Positions 6,046-15,369 of a DNA stretch of 64,000 bases are shown here, piece after piece. Positions within the stretch are counted from its first letter, which is position 1. Every line of letters begins with the position of its first letter. Both the position numbers and the translations under genes were made by a program. The stretch covers positions 3,342 to 67,341 of the forward strand of contig JBIOVI010000017.1 of the NCBI GenBank assembly GCA_044867645.1, read 5' to 3'. The notes beneath the pieces were generated by a model. That model saw only the letters and a program-made list of their open reading frames with translations. It ran no database searches and was not told the origin of the DNA. This DNA comes from VRUE01 sp044867645 (lineage in GTDB: Bacteria; Actinomycetota; Thermoleophilia; Solirubrobacterales; 70-9).

Positions 6046-9000
6046 ATGAGCCAGACCGGGACGGCCGATGGCGAGCGCAAGCAGGTCACCGTGCTCTTCG
6101 CCGATGTCAAGGGCTCGATGAACCTGGCCGAGCAGCAAGATCCCGAGCAGTGGCGACGGATCATGCAGCGCTTCTTCTCCATCCTCGCCGACGGCGTGCA
6201 CCGCTTCGAGGGCACTGTCGACAAATTCACCGGCGACGGGATCATGGCCGTCTTCGGCGCCCCAATCGCCCATGAGGACCATGCCCGCCGCGCCTGCTAC
6301 GCGGCGTTGCGAATGCTCGACGACATCGCCGAGTACGCCGCCGAGCTTCGCCGCACCGAGGGACTGAGTTTCTCGACCAGGATCGGGATCAACTCGGGCG
6401 AGGTGATCGCAGGGGAGATCGGAGTGGGCAGCGACAGCGGCTACACGGCGATCGGACACACCGTCGGCCTCGCGCAGCGCATGGAGGCGCTCGCCGAGCC
6501 GGGCAAGGCCTACCTGACCGAGGCCGCGGCGGAGCTCGCCCACGGCTTCTTCGAGCTCGAGGACTTGGGTGAGTTCGAGATCAAGGGTGCGAGCAGACCG
6601 GTCCGCGTCTTCGAGCTGGCCGGTGTCGGTAGCGCCCGCACTCGTCTCGACCTCTCGCGCGAGCGCGGCTTCTCTCGCTTCGTCGGCCGCGATGAGGAGG
6701 TCGCGGTGCTCGAGGAGGGCTTGGAGCGAGCCCGTGCCGGCGAGGGTGCCGTGCTCGCAATCGTCGCCGAGCCCGGGGTGGGCAAGAGCCGGCTCTGCCT
6801 GGAGTTCGCCCAGCGGGCCCGCGACCGCGGGGTCGAAGTATTCGAAGCGCAGGGCCAGGCGCACGGGCGGGAGCTGCTCTTCATGCCGGTGCTGCAGATG
6901 CTCCGCTCATTCTTTGGCATCTCCGACTCGGATTCGGAGCGGATCGTGCGCGAGAAGATCGCCGGGAGGGCACTGCTGCTCGACCCGGGCTTCGTCGACG
7001 ACCTGCCCCTCCTCTTCGATTTCCTCGGCGTCCCCGACCCCGACCGACCTCTCCCGCAGCTGAGCGCGGAGGCGCGGCAGCGAGCGCTGCAGAGTGTGGT
7101 CTGCCGGCTAGTCCGGGCGCCCAATCGCCGCGATCCGATCATCACGGTGATCGAGGATCTGCACTGGATGGACGAGGGCAGCGAGAGCCTGCTCGAGGAG
7201 CTGTTGAACAACGTCGAGGGGACCGAAACTATGGTCCTCGTCAACTTTCGGCCGGAGTACAACCCGAGCTGGAACAGCGATTCCTCCCGCTACCGCCAGA
7301 TCGAGCTGGAGCCGCTCGGGCCGGGCGACACGCGGGAGCTGCTCCGCGACCTCGCCGGGGAGGACCCCTCCCTCGACGGACTCTCCGAGTTGATCCACGA
7401 GCGCACCGCGGGCAACCCGTTCTTTATCGAGGAGATCGTGCGGGCCCTGGCCGAGGCAGGCAACCTGGAGGGCGCGCGGGGTACCTACCGCCTCGCAAGA
7501 CCGGTCGAGGAGACGGTGGTGCCGGTCAGCGTCCAGACCGTTCTCGCCGCCCGCATCGACCGGCTCGAACCCGAGGCGAAGCGCTTGCTGCAGGCGGCCT
7601 CGGTGGCAGGTAAGGAGGTCGCGGAGCCGGCGCTCGTCGCAATTTCTGGGATGGCAGATGAAGAAGAGCGCTGCCAGAGCACGCTGAAGGAGCTGATCGA
7701 GGCCGGCTTCCTCTACGAGCACGAGGTCTACCCCGAGCGGGTGCTCGCCTTCCGCCATCCCCTGACCCGCGAGGTGGCGTACGGCACCCAGCTCGGCGAA
7801 CAGCGGGCCGCCACTCACGCCGCGGTCGCCAGGGCAACGATCGAGCTCAATCCCGAGCGACACGAGGAGCTCGCGGCACTGATCGCAAGCCACATGGAAA
7901 AAGGCGGCGAGACGCTGGAGGCGGCGCGCTGGTCGGCGCGCGCCGCCTACTGGGCGGGGCACAGTCGCCCCCACGATTCCCTGCGCCTATGGCGCAATGT
8001 CATGGAGCTGGTCGAGGGGCTGGAGGAGACCGAGGAGACGACCGCGCTCGCCGTCACCTCGCGGCTTTTGCAGCTCGACTACGCGTGGCGCCTCGGTATG
8101 GACCGCGAGGAAGCGACACGGCTCGAGCGCGAGGCCGGGGAGATCGCGACGCGGATCGGCGACCTGCGCTCGCTGGCGCTGTTGCGGATGCTGCTCTCCG
8201 GCCGCCCCGGCCTCGAACAGACGACCTCGGCCTGGATCGAGGGCATCGCCGAGGCCAACCGGATCGCCGACGAATCTGGCGATCCGTATCTACGCGTAGC
8301 GATCCGCGCCGCGGGCGCCTACGCGTACCTCTGCGCGGCCGACTTCGATCGGCTCGAAGGCACCGCCGACGAGGTCCTCGAGCTCGCCGACGGCGACATC
8401 GGCGCGGGCGCCGGCATCATCATCGGTTGCCCCGTCGCCTGGGCGCTGGGCGCGAAGGCGATCGTCGCCAGGGAGCGGGGCGAATACGAGCGCTGCGAGG
8501 AGCTGCTCAACCAGAGCATTCGCATCGCGGAGGAGCTCGGCGACCCGGAGACCGCAAGCTGGAACCGTGGCTCGCGGGCGTTGCTGCTCTCCGTCCGGGG
8601 GGAAGCGGATGCCGCGGTGGTGGCGGCCCGGCGCAACTACGAGCTGACCGAGCGGATGGGGGACGTCTTCTCTCGCTGCCTCGCGCTGAGCAATCTCGGC
8701 AGCAGCCAGCTCGCGGCGGAGGACTTCACTGGCGCCCTGGGCACCTTCGAGGAGGCGGAGCGGCTCTACCGCGAGGCGATGGGCGATACCGGCGATGAGA
8801 TGCAGGCCTGGCGGGCGGCTGAGCGCGCCGAAGCGCTGCGAGGAGCCGGCCGCGTGGACGAGGCAATCGAGCTCGCCGAGTGGGCGATCGGCGTGGCGCA
8901 GAAGCGAGAGCTCTTATGGTCGCTCCCGCTCGCTCTCCTCGCCGCCGGTCGCGCCCGCATCGCCGCCGGCCGCGAGGGCGCGCGCGACGTGCTCGACCGA

Positions 9001-9090
9001 GCTGTGGCGATCGCCGCGGGCACCGGAGCGCTGACGACGCTGGAAGCGATCGAAGTGGAGCGCGAGGCGCTCGCCGCAACGCCGCGTTAG
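6046..9090 (+). CDS. class III nucleotide cyclase domain - AAA ATPase - TPR-like protein
   Basis: 1014 residues from ATG 6046 (TTG 6037 adds three). Domains: class III cyclase (about 10-195), AAA/STAND ATPase (about 210-540, Walker A AEPGVGKS at 241-248, Walker B IITVIEDLHW ending 374), and a long helical TPR-like C-terminus (about 620-1000). The cyclase keeps both metal Asp residues (Asp20, Asp64 in FTGDG), the adenine-selecting Lys60 and the transition-state Arg145. The usual Asp and Asn of the GDTVNLAAR block are His138 and Gly141, so catalysis may be weak or lost. Such proteins are large cytoplasmic signalling switches. Monocistronic, divergent from the nitrilase operon. Confidence 0.9.
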   Translation: MSQTGTADGERKQVTVLFADVKGSMNLAEQQDPEQWRRIMQRFFSILADGVHRFEGTVDKFTGDGIMAVFGAPIAHEDHARRACYAALRMLDDIAEYAAELRRTEGLSFSTRIGINSGEVIAGEIGVGSDSGYTAIGHTVGLAQRMEALAEPGKAYLTEAAAELAHGFFELEDLGEFEIKGASRPVRVFELAGVGSARTRLDLSRERGFSRFVGRDEEVAVLEEGLERARAGEGAVLAIVAEPGVGKSRLCLEFAQRARDRGVEVFEAQGQAHGRELLFMPVLQMLRSFFGISDSDSERIVREKIAGRALLLDPGFVDDLPLLFDFLGVPDPDRPLPQLSAEARQRALQSVVCRLVRAPNRRDPIITVIEDLHWMDEGSESLLEELLNNVEGTETMVLVNFRPEYNPSWNSDSSRYRQIELEPLGPGDTRELLRDLAGEDPSLDGLSELIHERTAGNPFFIEEIVRALAEAGNLEGARGTYRLARPVEETVVPVSVQTVLAARIDRLEPEAKRLLQAASVAGKEVAEPALVAISGMADEEERCQSTLKELIEAGFLYEHEVYPERVLAFRHPLTREVAYGTQLGEQRAATHAAVARATIELNPERHEELAALIASHMEKGGETLEAARWSARAAYWAGHSRPHDSLRLWRNVMELVEGLEETEETTALAVTSRLLQLDYAWRLGMDREEATRLEREAGEIATRIGDLRSLALLRMLLSGRPGLEQTTSAWIEGIAEANRIADESGDPYLRVAIRAAGAYAYLCAADFDRLEGTADEVLELADGDIGAGAGIIIGCPVAWALGAKAIVARERGEYERCEELLNQSIRIAEELGDPETASWNRGSRALLLSVRGEADAAVVAARRNYELTERMGDVFSRCLALSNLGSSQLAAEDFTGALGTFEEAERLYREAMGDTGDEMQAWRAAERAEALRGAGRVDEAIELAEWAIGVAQKRELLWSLPLALLAAGRARIAAGREGARDVLDRAVAIAAGTGALTTLEAIEVEREALAATPR

Positions 9091-9103
9091 CAGCTGCCGA
9101 GGG

Positions 9104-9946
9104 CTACATCCCGGTCGCGCGGGCGACGATCCAATCCACCAGACGGTCCGGGAGGAGGCGGGAGAGGAACGCCTGGCCGCGTGCGTCGGCGCCGACCAGG
9201 TAGCGGGTGCGGGGACGGCGGGCGCCGAGCGCGTGCTCGATCTTGGTGGCGACCTTCTCGGGCGGGATGCCGCGCGCTCCCGTTTTCCTCGCCACCTCCC
9301 GGTAGGCCTCGATCGCCTCGCCGTAGAGGTCTCGATGGTCCTCGCTGACGCGCTCGGCCAGGGCGTCGACTTCCGCCTGCCCGCGTTCCCAGATCGGCGT
9401 CGCGATCGATCCCGGCTCGACGATCGAGACGGAGATGCCCCAAGGTCGCAGCTCCTGACGGAAGACATCGCCAACCGCCTCCAGGCCGAACTTGGCGGCG
9501 TGGTAGGCGCCGAACATCGGGAAGGCCATCAAACCTCCGATCGAGGTGATGAAGACGATGCGGCCGCGGGCGGCGCGGATCGACTGCAGCATCGCCTGGG
9601 TGACGGCTACGTGGGCGATCAGGTTGACCTCGATCTGCCGCTTGAAGTCGTCGATCGGCAGCGTCTCCAGCGGGCCGGGGACGGCAATGCCGGCGTTGTT
9701 GACGAGCCCGTCAAGGCCCGCGGCACCCACCTCCTCGCCGACCCGCTCGGCAGCGGAGGCAATCTGGCTGGGATCGGTGACGTCGAGCATCAACGGCTTG
9801 AGCCGGTCAGACCCCGCCTCTACCAGGGCCGCCGCGTCCTCCTCCTTGCGCACCCCGGCGTACACCCGCCAGCCTCGCCCGTCCAGGTGGAGCGCGGTCG
9901 CCCGCCCGATTCCCGTCGATGCTCCGGTGATCAAGACCGATCGCAC
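9104..9946 (-). CDS. SDR family oxidoreductase
   Basis: 280 residues from GTG 9946. It is a classical short-chain dehydrogenase: cofactor motif TGASTGIG (residues 7-14), LDVTD, NNAG, catalytic Ser in FITSIGG and the YHAAK Tyr-Lys pair. Arg/Lys after the second strand (GVRKEED) favours NADPH. The C-terminal extension (ERVSEDHRDLYGEAIEAYREVARK) resembles retinol- and 17-beta-dehydrogenase-like SDRs acting on lipophilic alcohols or ketones. It converges with the cyclase gene and is divergent from an NAD-dependent epimerase 26 bp away. Substrate unknown. Confidence 0.9.
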   Translation of the reverse strand: MRSVLITGASTGIGRATALHLDGRGWRVYAGVRKEEDAAALVEAGSDRLKPLMLDVTDPSQIASAAERVGEEVGAAGLDGLVNNAGIAVPGPLETLPIDDFKRQIEVNLIAHVAVTQAMLQSIRAARGRIVFITSIGGLMAFPMFGAYHAAKFGLEAVGDVFRQELRPWGISVSIVEPGSIATPIWERGQAEVDALAERVSEDHRDLYGEAIEAYREVARKTGARGIPPEKVATKIEHALGARRPRTRYLVGADARGQAFLSRLLPDRLVDWIVARATGM

Positions 9947-9972
9947 AGTGAGAGGCTATAACATCGTCGTCT

Positions 9973-10950
9973 ATGCCAAGTGCGGCGTTCGTGACCGGCG
10001 GTTCGGGGTTCATCGGCGGCAGGCTGATCGAACGGCTCATCGCCGAGGGGCGCATGGTGAGAGCCCTGGCGCGCTCGGACGACAGCGCGCGCCGGGTCGA
10101 AGAGCTGGGTGCCGAGGCGGTGCGGGGCGATCTAGGAGATCGGGCGTCGCTTGCCGCCGGAGCTGCCGGAGGCGAGGTCGCCTTCCATCTCGCCGCCCAC
10201 CTCGGCGAGTGGGGCCCGTGGGCGGAGTTCGAACGAGGCAACGTCGAGGGCACGCAAAACGCACTCGCCGCCTGCGCCGAGGCGAGCGTCCGTCGCTTCG
10301 TCCACTGCGGCACCGAGGCGGCGCTGATGGCCGGGGAGCCGTTGGTGAACGTCGACGAGACGGCGCCTCTGCGGCCCGACTCGCGGGCACCGTACCCGGC
10401 GACGAAGGCGAGGGCGGAGCAGGCGGTGCGAGCCGCAAACCGCGACGGCTTCGAGACCGTCGCTCTGCGGCCGCGGTTCGTCTGGGGCAAGGGAGACACG
10501 ACGCTGCTGCCGGAGATGGTCGCGACGGTCGAGGCGGGCAAATGGGCCTGGGTCGGCGGCGGCCGCAACGTCACCGACACGACCCACGTCGACAACGTCG
10601 TCGAGGGCCTGCTGCTGGCCGCCGAGCGGGGGCGGCCCGGCGAAGCCTACTTCGTCACCGACGGCGAACCGGTCGTCTTCCGCGAGTTCGTCACCGCGCT
10701 GCTGCGGACTCAAGCGGTCGAGCCGCCGGACCGCAGTTTGCCCGCCTGGACCGCCGCACCTCTGGCTCGCATCGCCGAGGCGGCCTGGAAGGTCCTGCCG
10801 CTCTCCGGAGACCCGCCGATGACCACCTTCCGCTCCTGGCTGCTGACCCAGGAGTGCACGATCGACATCTCCAAGGCCCGCGCCGAGCTCGGCTACGAGC
10901 CGATCGTCTCCCAAGAGCAGGGCCTGGCGGAGCTCCGGAACGCCAACTGA
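9973..10950 (+). CDS. NAD-dependent epimerase/dehydratase (3-beta-HSD-like)
   Basis: 325 residues from ATG 9973. The extended-SDR fold is shown by TGGSGFIGGRL (residues 8-18), the AxH block VAFHLAAHLGEWG, and a catalytic YPATK in place of YxxxK. The C-terminal half (TTHVDNVVEGLLLA, YFVTDGEPV) matches 3-beta-hydroxysteroid dehydrogenase-like and nucleoside-diphosphate-sugar epimerase groups; the long hydrophobic C-terminus favours a lipid or isoprenoid substrate. It shares a 26-bp divergent promoter region with the SDR gene, so the two may be co-regulated. Confidence 0.88.
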   Translation: MPSAAFVTGGSGFIGGRLIERLIAEGRMVRALARSDDSARRVEELGAEAVRGDLGDRASLAAGAAGGEVAFHLAAHLGEWGPWAEFERGNVEGTQNALAACAEASVRRFVHCGTEAALMAGEPLVNVDETAPLRPDSRAPYPATKARAEQAVRAANRDGFETVALRPRFVWGKGDTTLLPEMVATVEAGKWAWVGGGRNVTDTTHVDNVVEGLLLAAERGRPGEAYFVTDGEPVVFREFVTALLRTQAVEPPDRSLPAWTAAPLARIAEAAWKVLPLSGDPPMTTFRSWLLTQECTIDISKARAELGYEPIVSQEQGLAELRNAN

Positions 10951-10961
10951 GCGTCGAACTC

Positions 10962-11666
10962 TCAGGCGCGGCCAGCGCGGTGGCGCTCCAGCTCGGCGAC
11001 CATCAGCTTGGTGTGGAGGGCGGCGATCAGGTCCTGGAGGGGCTGGGCGCCGGATTCGAGCATCTCGACCACGCGCTCGGGCGAGACCTCGCCGGCGAGC
11101 CGGTCCATCACCAACTCGACCTCCTGGCGGACCAGCTCTTCGAGCGCGGTCTTATAGCGCAGCGTGTCGTAGACGGTGAAGCCAATCTCCTCGTCATAAC
11201 CGCCGGCCCGAAAGCGGCTGATCGCCTCGATGATCTTCATATCCGACGGCGAGTAGCCGCGACTGTTGGGGCTCAGCACCTCCAGCTTCTCGAGCCGATC
11301 GAGAACTTCCTTGGGGACGCCGTAGCGCTCGCGGGCCTCAGCGGCGCTGGTGCGAGTCCGCTCGCCACCCAACGCCCGCTCGAGGATGCGGTCCTCGAGG
11401 TCGACCAGCGCCCGCGCTCGCTCGGGGTCCTTGTCGAGCACCGACTTGATCGCCTTCAGAGGCATAAAGCGCTCCTCCTGCAGCTGCTTGATCAGCTTGA
11501 TCCGGTCGACGAACTCGGGCGGGTAGTAGGCCATGTTGCGGCTCGTCTTGACCGGCTCGGGCAGCAACCCCTCGCGGAGGTAGTGCTTGATCGTCGGCAC
11601 GGGAACGCCTGAGGCCTCGGCCAGCTCGCCGACCTTGAACAGCGTCTTCTCGGCGTGGGCGCTCAT
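10962..11666 (-). CDS. MerR family transcriptional regulator of the acyl-CoA operon
   Basis: 234 residues; ATG 11666 overlaps the racemase stop in ATGA, making it the last gene of a five-gene overlapping operon. An N-terminal MerR winged helix (FKVGELAEASGVPVPTIKHYLREGLLP, then RNMAYYPPEFVDRIKLIKQL) is followed by a dimerisation helix and an extra helical C-terminal domain (about 110-225) typical of MerR proteins sensing organic ligands. In proteobacteria the MerR protein LiuR controls leucine/isovalerate degradation, a functional parallel for this locus. The palindrome at 16188-16212 in the divergent promoter is its likely target. Confidence 0.92.
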   Translation of the reverse strand: MSAHAEKTLFKVGELAEASGVPVPTIKHYLREGLLPEPVKTSRNMAYYPPEFVDRIKLIKQLQEERFMPLKAIKSVLDKDPERARALVDLEDRILERALGGERTRTSAAEARERYGVPKEVLDRLEKLEVLSPNSRGYSPSDMKIIEAISRFRAGGYDEEIGFTVYDTLRYKTALEELVRQEVELVMDRLAGEVSPERVVEMLESGAQPLQDLIAALHTKLMVAELERHRAGRA

Positions 11667-12898
11667 GCGCGGAAGGTCGTCGCGGAGTCGGCACTGGGCC
11701 CGGCGGCGGCGCCTGACTCTTTCATCGCCGCGATCTCCTCCTCGGAGTAGCCGGCCTCGCGCAACACCTCGTCGGTGTGCTCGCCGAAGGCGGGGGCCGG
11801 TCGCGTCGGGTCCCCCGGCGTGCGGCCCATCTTCACCGGCACGCCGAGCTGGCGTACAGGCCCAAGCTCAGGCTGCTCCATCTCGACCACCATCCGCCGC
11901 GCCCGCACCAGCTCGGAGTCGAGTGCCTCGTCGAGGTCGAGTACCGGCTCGATGCAGCAGTCGTGCTCGTCGTTGAAGGCGCGCCACTGCTCGCGGCTAC
12001 GCGAGCGGAACACCTCCGCTACTTCGCGCCAGGCGTCGGAGCCGGGGGCCTCGAACTGCACCTCGACCAGGTCGGGGCGACCGACGCCGTTGCAGAAGGC
12101 GGCCCAGAACTTCGGCTCCAGGGCGCCGCAAGTGACCCAACCGTCCGCGGCCTCGTAGGGCAGATAGCAGAGCAGCCCACCGGCCAGCTGCTGCTCGCCG
12201 CGCTGTGGCACCTCGCCGTCGCAGAAGTAGCGGCCGGCGACCATCGCCAGCCAAGAGAGCGCCCCGTCGGCCATCGAGACATCGACCATCTGCCCCTCGC
12301 CGGAGCGCTGCCGCTCGTGCAACGCGGCCATCACTCCGAAAGCAGCCATCAGGGCGCCCCCACCGAGGTCGGCTATCTGCCCCCCGGCCTGGACGGGCGG
12401 ACCGTCCTTGGCGCCGGTCAGGCCGAGTAGCCCGACCAGGCCGAGGTAGTTCATGTCGTGGCCAGCGCGCTGCGTGTAGGGGCCGTCCTGGCCATAGCCG
12501 GTGATCGCGCAGAAGACGATCGCCGGGTTCGCCTCGCGCATCCGCTCATAGCCAACCCCAAGCCGGTCGAGGACGCCAGGGCGGAAGCCGTCGAGGACGA
12601 CGTCGTATTGCCCGACCAAGCGCAGCAGCGCCTCGCGCCCGGCCTCGCTCTTGAGGTCGAGCCGGATCGAGCGCTTGCCGCGGTTGAGCGAGAGGTAGAG
12701 CGCCGAGCGCGTGCCCAGCTCCTGCTGGTCCTCGCCGCCGTAGTAGGGAGGCGCCCAGCGGATGTAGTCGCCCATGCCGGTGTCCTCGACCTTCACCACC
12801 TCGGCGCCGAGGTCCGCCAGCAGCAGCGAGCAGAAGCCCCCGGGCAGGAGCCGGGTCAGGTCGAGGACCCTGACGTCGCTAAGCGGGAGATCGCTCAC
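11663..12898 (-). CDS. alpha-methylacyl-CoA racemase-like (CaiB/BaiF fold)
   Basis: 411 residues. GTG 12898 is chosen because it begins just before the conserved first strand (LSDVRVLDLTRLLPG). The gene overlaps the BKACE gene by 20 bp. Within the CaiB/BaiF family, catalytic residues point to the racemase branch: His147-Asp148 in AGHDMNY, Asp177 in QIADLGGG and Glu261 in GALEPKFW. His-to-Asp (30) and Asp-to-Glu (84) spacings agree with the catalytic His126, Asp156 and Glu241 of Mycobacterium tuberculosis MCR. Expected reaction: interconversion of (2R)- and (2S)-methylacyl-CoA, needed because dehydrogenases accept only the S form. A CoA transferase is the less likely alternative. Confidence 0.87.
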   Translation of the reverse strand: MSDLPLSDVRVLDLTRLLPGGFCSLLLADLGAEVVKVEDTGMGDYIRWAPPYYGGEDQQELGTRSALYLSLNRGKRSIRLDLKSEAGREALLRLVGQYDVVLDGFRPGVLDRLGVGYERMREANPAIVFCAITGYGQDGPYTQRAGHDMNYLGLVGLLGLTGAKDGPPVQAGGQIADLGGGALMAAFGVMAALHERQRSGEGQMVDVSMADGALSWLAMVAGRYFCDGEVPQRGEQQLAGGLLCYLPYEAADGWVTCGALEPKFWAAFCNGVGRPDLVEVQFEAPGSDAWREVAEVFRSRSREQWRAFNDEHDCCIEPVLDLDEALDSELVRARRMVVEMEQPELGPVRQLGVPVKMGRTPGDPTRPAPAFGEHTDEVLREAGYSEEEIAAMKESGAAAGPSADSATTFRA

Positions 12899-13775
12899 GC
12901 TTGGGAACCCCCAAGAGCTCACGGGCCTCAGCCACCGTCGCGGCACGGCGGCCGACGTCCTCGGCCATCTGGCGCGCCTTGGCGATCAGGTCGCCGTTCG
13001 ACCTCGCCATCTCGCCGTCCGGCAGGTAGAGATTGTCCTCGACTCCGGCGCGGACGTTGCCGCCCAGCACCAGCGCCGCACCGAGCAGCTTCCACTGGTC
13101 GCGCGAGATGCCGATCGTCTGCCACTGGTTCTCGCCCTCGGCGCCGCCAGGGATCTGGTCCGCCATGAAGCCGACGTTGCGCGGGGTCGGGCGAATGCCG
13201 CCGTTGACCCCCATCACCAGCGAGATCTGTAGCGGCGTCCGCTCCAGCAAGCCCATGTCGATCAGCGGGTCGAGGTTGGCGACGTGGCCGGCGTCGAAGC
13301 ACTCGTGCTCGGGCTTGATGCCGAGGTCGCGCATCGCTGTGAGGAACTCGATGATCGTGTCGAAGCTGTTCTCGAAAACCGCCTTGAAGACGAAGTCCTT
13401 GCGCCGCGAGGAGTACTTGGCGTAGTTCATCGAGCTCATGTTGAGCGCCGCCACGTCGGGCCGTAGCGCCCGCAGGTACTCGATCCGCTTCTCGATCGGG
13501 ATCCCGATCGCGCCGGTCGAGTAGTTGACGATCACGTCGCCGACCTCGGCCAGGATTGCCTCGGTGATCGCCCTGAAGTCCTCGATCTCGTAGGAGGGCG
13601 TGCCGTCTGGCTTGCGGGCGTGGATGTGAATCTGCGAGGCGCCCTCGTCGACCGCCCGCCGCGCCTCCGCCGCGTACTCCTCCGGGGTGTAGGGGATCGC
13701 CGGGCACTGGTCGCGGTTGGCGATCACGCCCGAGATGGAACAACTGATGACTACTGGATCCTCAAACGAGCTCAT
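12879..13775 (-). CDS. beta-keto acid cleavage enzyme (BKACE, Kce family)
   Basis: 298 residues from ATG 13775 in an ATGA overlap with the carboxyltransferase stop. BKACE (DUF849) enzymes are Zn-dependent TIM barrels that condense a beta-keto acid with acetyl-CoA and release acetoacetate plus a new acyl-CoA; the founder cleaves 3-keto-5-aminohexanoate. The metal-site motif HIHARKPDG is present with His50 and His52, and ISCSISG and NYSTGAIG loops fit the family. Length is normal. Its place in a carboxyltransferase/crotonase/racemase operon suggests it acts on a branched beta-keto acid rather than in lysine fermentation. Confidence 0.92.
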   Translation of the reverse strand: MSSFEDPVVISCSISGVIANRDQCPAIPYTPEEYAAEARRAVDEGASQIHIHARKPDGTPSYEIEDFRAITEAILAEVGDVIVNYSTGAIGIPIEKRIEYLRALRPDVAALNMSSMNYAKYSSRRKDFVFKAVFENSFDTIIEFLTAMRDLGIKPEHECFDAGHVANLDPLIDMGLLERTPLQISLVMGVNGGIRPTPRNVGFMADQIPGGAEGENQWQTIGISRDQWKLLGAALVLGGNVRAGVEDNLYLPDGEMARSNGDLIAKARQMAEDVGRRAATVAEARELLGVPKRERSPA

Positions 13776-15367
13776 ACCGGCATCACCCCGTGGCGTTTCT
13801 TCGGCTTCTCCACGTGTTTGTTGCGTGCCATCCGCAGCGCCTTGACGATCGTCGGCCGGGTCTCGCGCGGATCGATGATGTCGTCGATCACCGCGTTGCC
13901 GGCGGCGATGTAGGGGTCGATTTGCTCGCGGACCGCGTTCAGCATCGCCTCGCGGGTGGCGTCCGGGTCCTCGGAGGCCTCGATCGCCGAACGGCCGATG
14001 ATGTTGACCGCGCCCTCGGCGCCCATCACCGAGATCTCGGCGCCGGGCCAGGCGACAATCAGGTCGGGCTCGTACGCCTTGCCGCACATCACGTAGTAGC
14101 CGGCGCCGTAGGCCTTGCGCACGATCACCGTCACCTTCGGCACCGTGGCGCGGCTGACCGCGTAGAGCATCTTCGCCCCGTGGCGGATGATCCCCGCGTG
14201 CTCGACTTTCGCCCCGACCATGAAGCCGGGCACGTCCTGGAGGAAGACGAGCGGCACGTTGAAGGCGTCGCAGAGGTTGATGAAGCGCGCCGCCTTGTCG
14301 GCTGAGTCGTTGTCGAGGATGCCGGCCAGCTGCTTGGGTTGGTTGGCGACGATCCCGACCGGCTGGCCGCCGAAGCGGGCGAAGCAGGTGATCAGCGTCT
14401 TGGCGAACTTCGGCTTGATGTCGAACCACTCGCCGTCGTCGACTATCTCGCCGATCACGTCGTACATGTCGTAGGGCTGGCGCGATGACTCGGGGACGAT
14501 CTCCAGCAGCTTCTCCGACATGCGGTCGTCGGGATCGCTGGTCGGCACGATCGGTGGCTTCTGCTCGCAATCGGAGGGGAAGTAGGAGAGGTACTGCTTG
14601 ACCTTGGCGATGCATTCCTCGTCGTCCTTCACCTCGAGGTCCCCCACCCCCGATTTGCGGCAGTGGACCTTGGCCCCGCCCAGCTCCTCCATCGTGATGT
14701 CCTCGCCGGTGACGGCTTTGGTCAGGTGCGGGCCGGCGAGCGCCATCGCGCCCTGGCCGGAGACCATCGGCACGAAGTCCGAGAGCGCCGGGATGTAGGC
14801 GGTACCGGCGGCACAGGGGCCCATCATCGCCGCGACCATCGGGATCACGCCCGACATTTCGACCTCCTCGCGGAAGAGATGGCCGGAACCGGCGAACAGC
14901 GAGCCGGCCGCCTCCTGGATGCGGGCGCCCGCCGAGTCGAGCAGCCAGATGAAGGGCATACGCTTGCTCAGCGCCATCTCGCGCAGGCGGGTGACCTTGA
15001 GCTCGCCGGTCATCCCCATCGAGCCAGCCATCACGGTGAAGTCGTAGGCAGCGATGCAGCAGGGACGGCCGTCGACGTCGCCCCAGCCGGTGATCACGCC
15101 GTCGGCCGGCGCCTCCTTGCCCTCCATCGCCCGCTGCGCGAAGTGAGGCCGGCCGTGGATCCCCATCTCGACGAAGCTGCCCTCATCGACCAGCAGCTCG
15201 ATCCGCTCGCGCGCGGTCAACTTGCCGCGCTCGTGCTGCTTGGCGATCTTCTCCTCGCCGCCGCCGAGCCTCGCCTTCCCGCGCCGCTCGTGCAGCTGCT
15301 CGGTCAGGTCGCCCAACGGGGCGGTCCCCGGCAGGAGGTTCTTCGCTTCTTGTTCGGTGCTCCCCAT
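13772..15367 (-). CDS. acyl-CoA carboxylase, carboxyltransferase (beta) subunit
   Basis: 531 residues from ATG 15367, 2 bp after the crotonase stop. It is a two-lobed carboxyltransferase of the propionyl-CoA/methylmalonyl-CoA (PccB/MmdA) type: KLTARERIELLVDEGSF, the acyl-CoA oxyanion region LLDSAGARIQE, MGPCAAGTAY, and in the second lobe FLQDVPGFMVG and RKAYGAGYYVM. It transfers CO2 between carboxybiotin and an acyl-CoA. No biotin carboxylase is in the window; a separate biotin carrier gene lies at 33477. It could be the CT half of an acyl-CoA carboxylase or of a decarboxylase/transcarboxylase. Cytoplasmic, complete. Confidence 0.93.
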   Translation of the reverse strand: MGSTEQEAKNLLPGTAPLGDLTEQLHERRGKARLGGGEEKIAKQHERGKLTARERIELLVDEGSFVEMGIHGRPHFAQRAMEGKEAPADGVITGWGDVDGRPCCIAAYDFTVMAGSMGMTGELKVTRLREMALSKRMPFIWLLDSAGARIQEAAGSLFAGSGHLFREEVEMSGVIPMVAAMMGPCAAGTAYIPALSDFVPMVSGQGAMALAGPHLTKAVTGEDITMEELGGAKVHCRKSGVGDLEVKDDEECIAKVKQYLSYFPSDCEQKPPIVPTSDPDDRMSEKLLEIVPESSRQPYDMYDVIGEIVDDGEWFDIKPKFAKTLITCFARFGGQPVGIVANQPKQLAGILDNDSADKAARFINLCDAFNVPLVFLQDVPGFMVGAKVEHAGIIRHGAKMLYAVSRATVPKVTVIVRKAYGAGYYVMCGKAYEPDLIVAWPGAEISVMGAEGAVNIIGRSAIEASEDPDATREAMLNAVREQIDPYIAAGNAVIDDIIDPRETRPTIVKALRMARNKHVEKPKKRHGVMPV

Positions 15368-15369
15368 CC

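Noticed and set aside
13776..14615. Fusion of the BKACE gene with an upstream Arg-rich domain
   Set aside because: The upstream part is a shifted-frame shadow of the carboxyltransferase; BKACE has its own ATG in an ATGA overlap.
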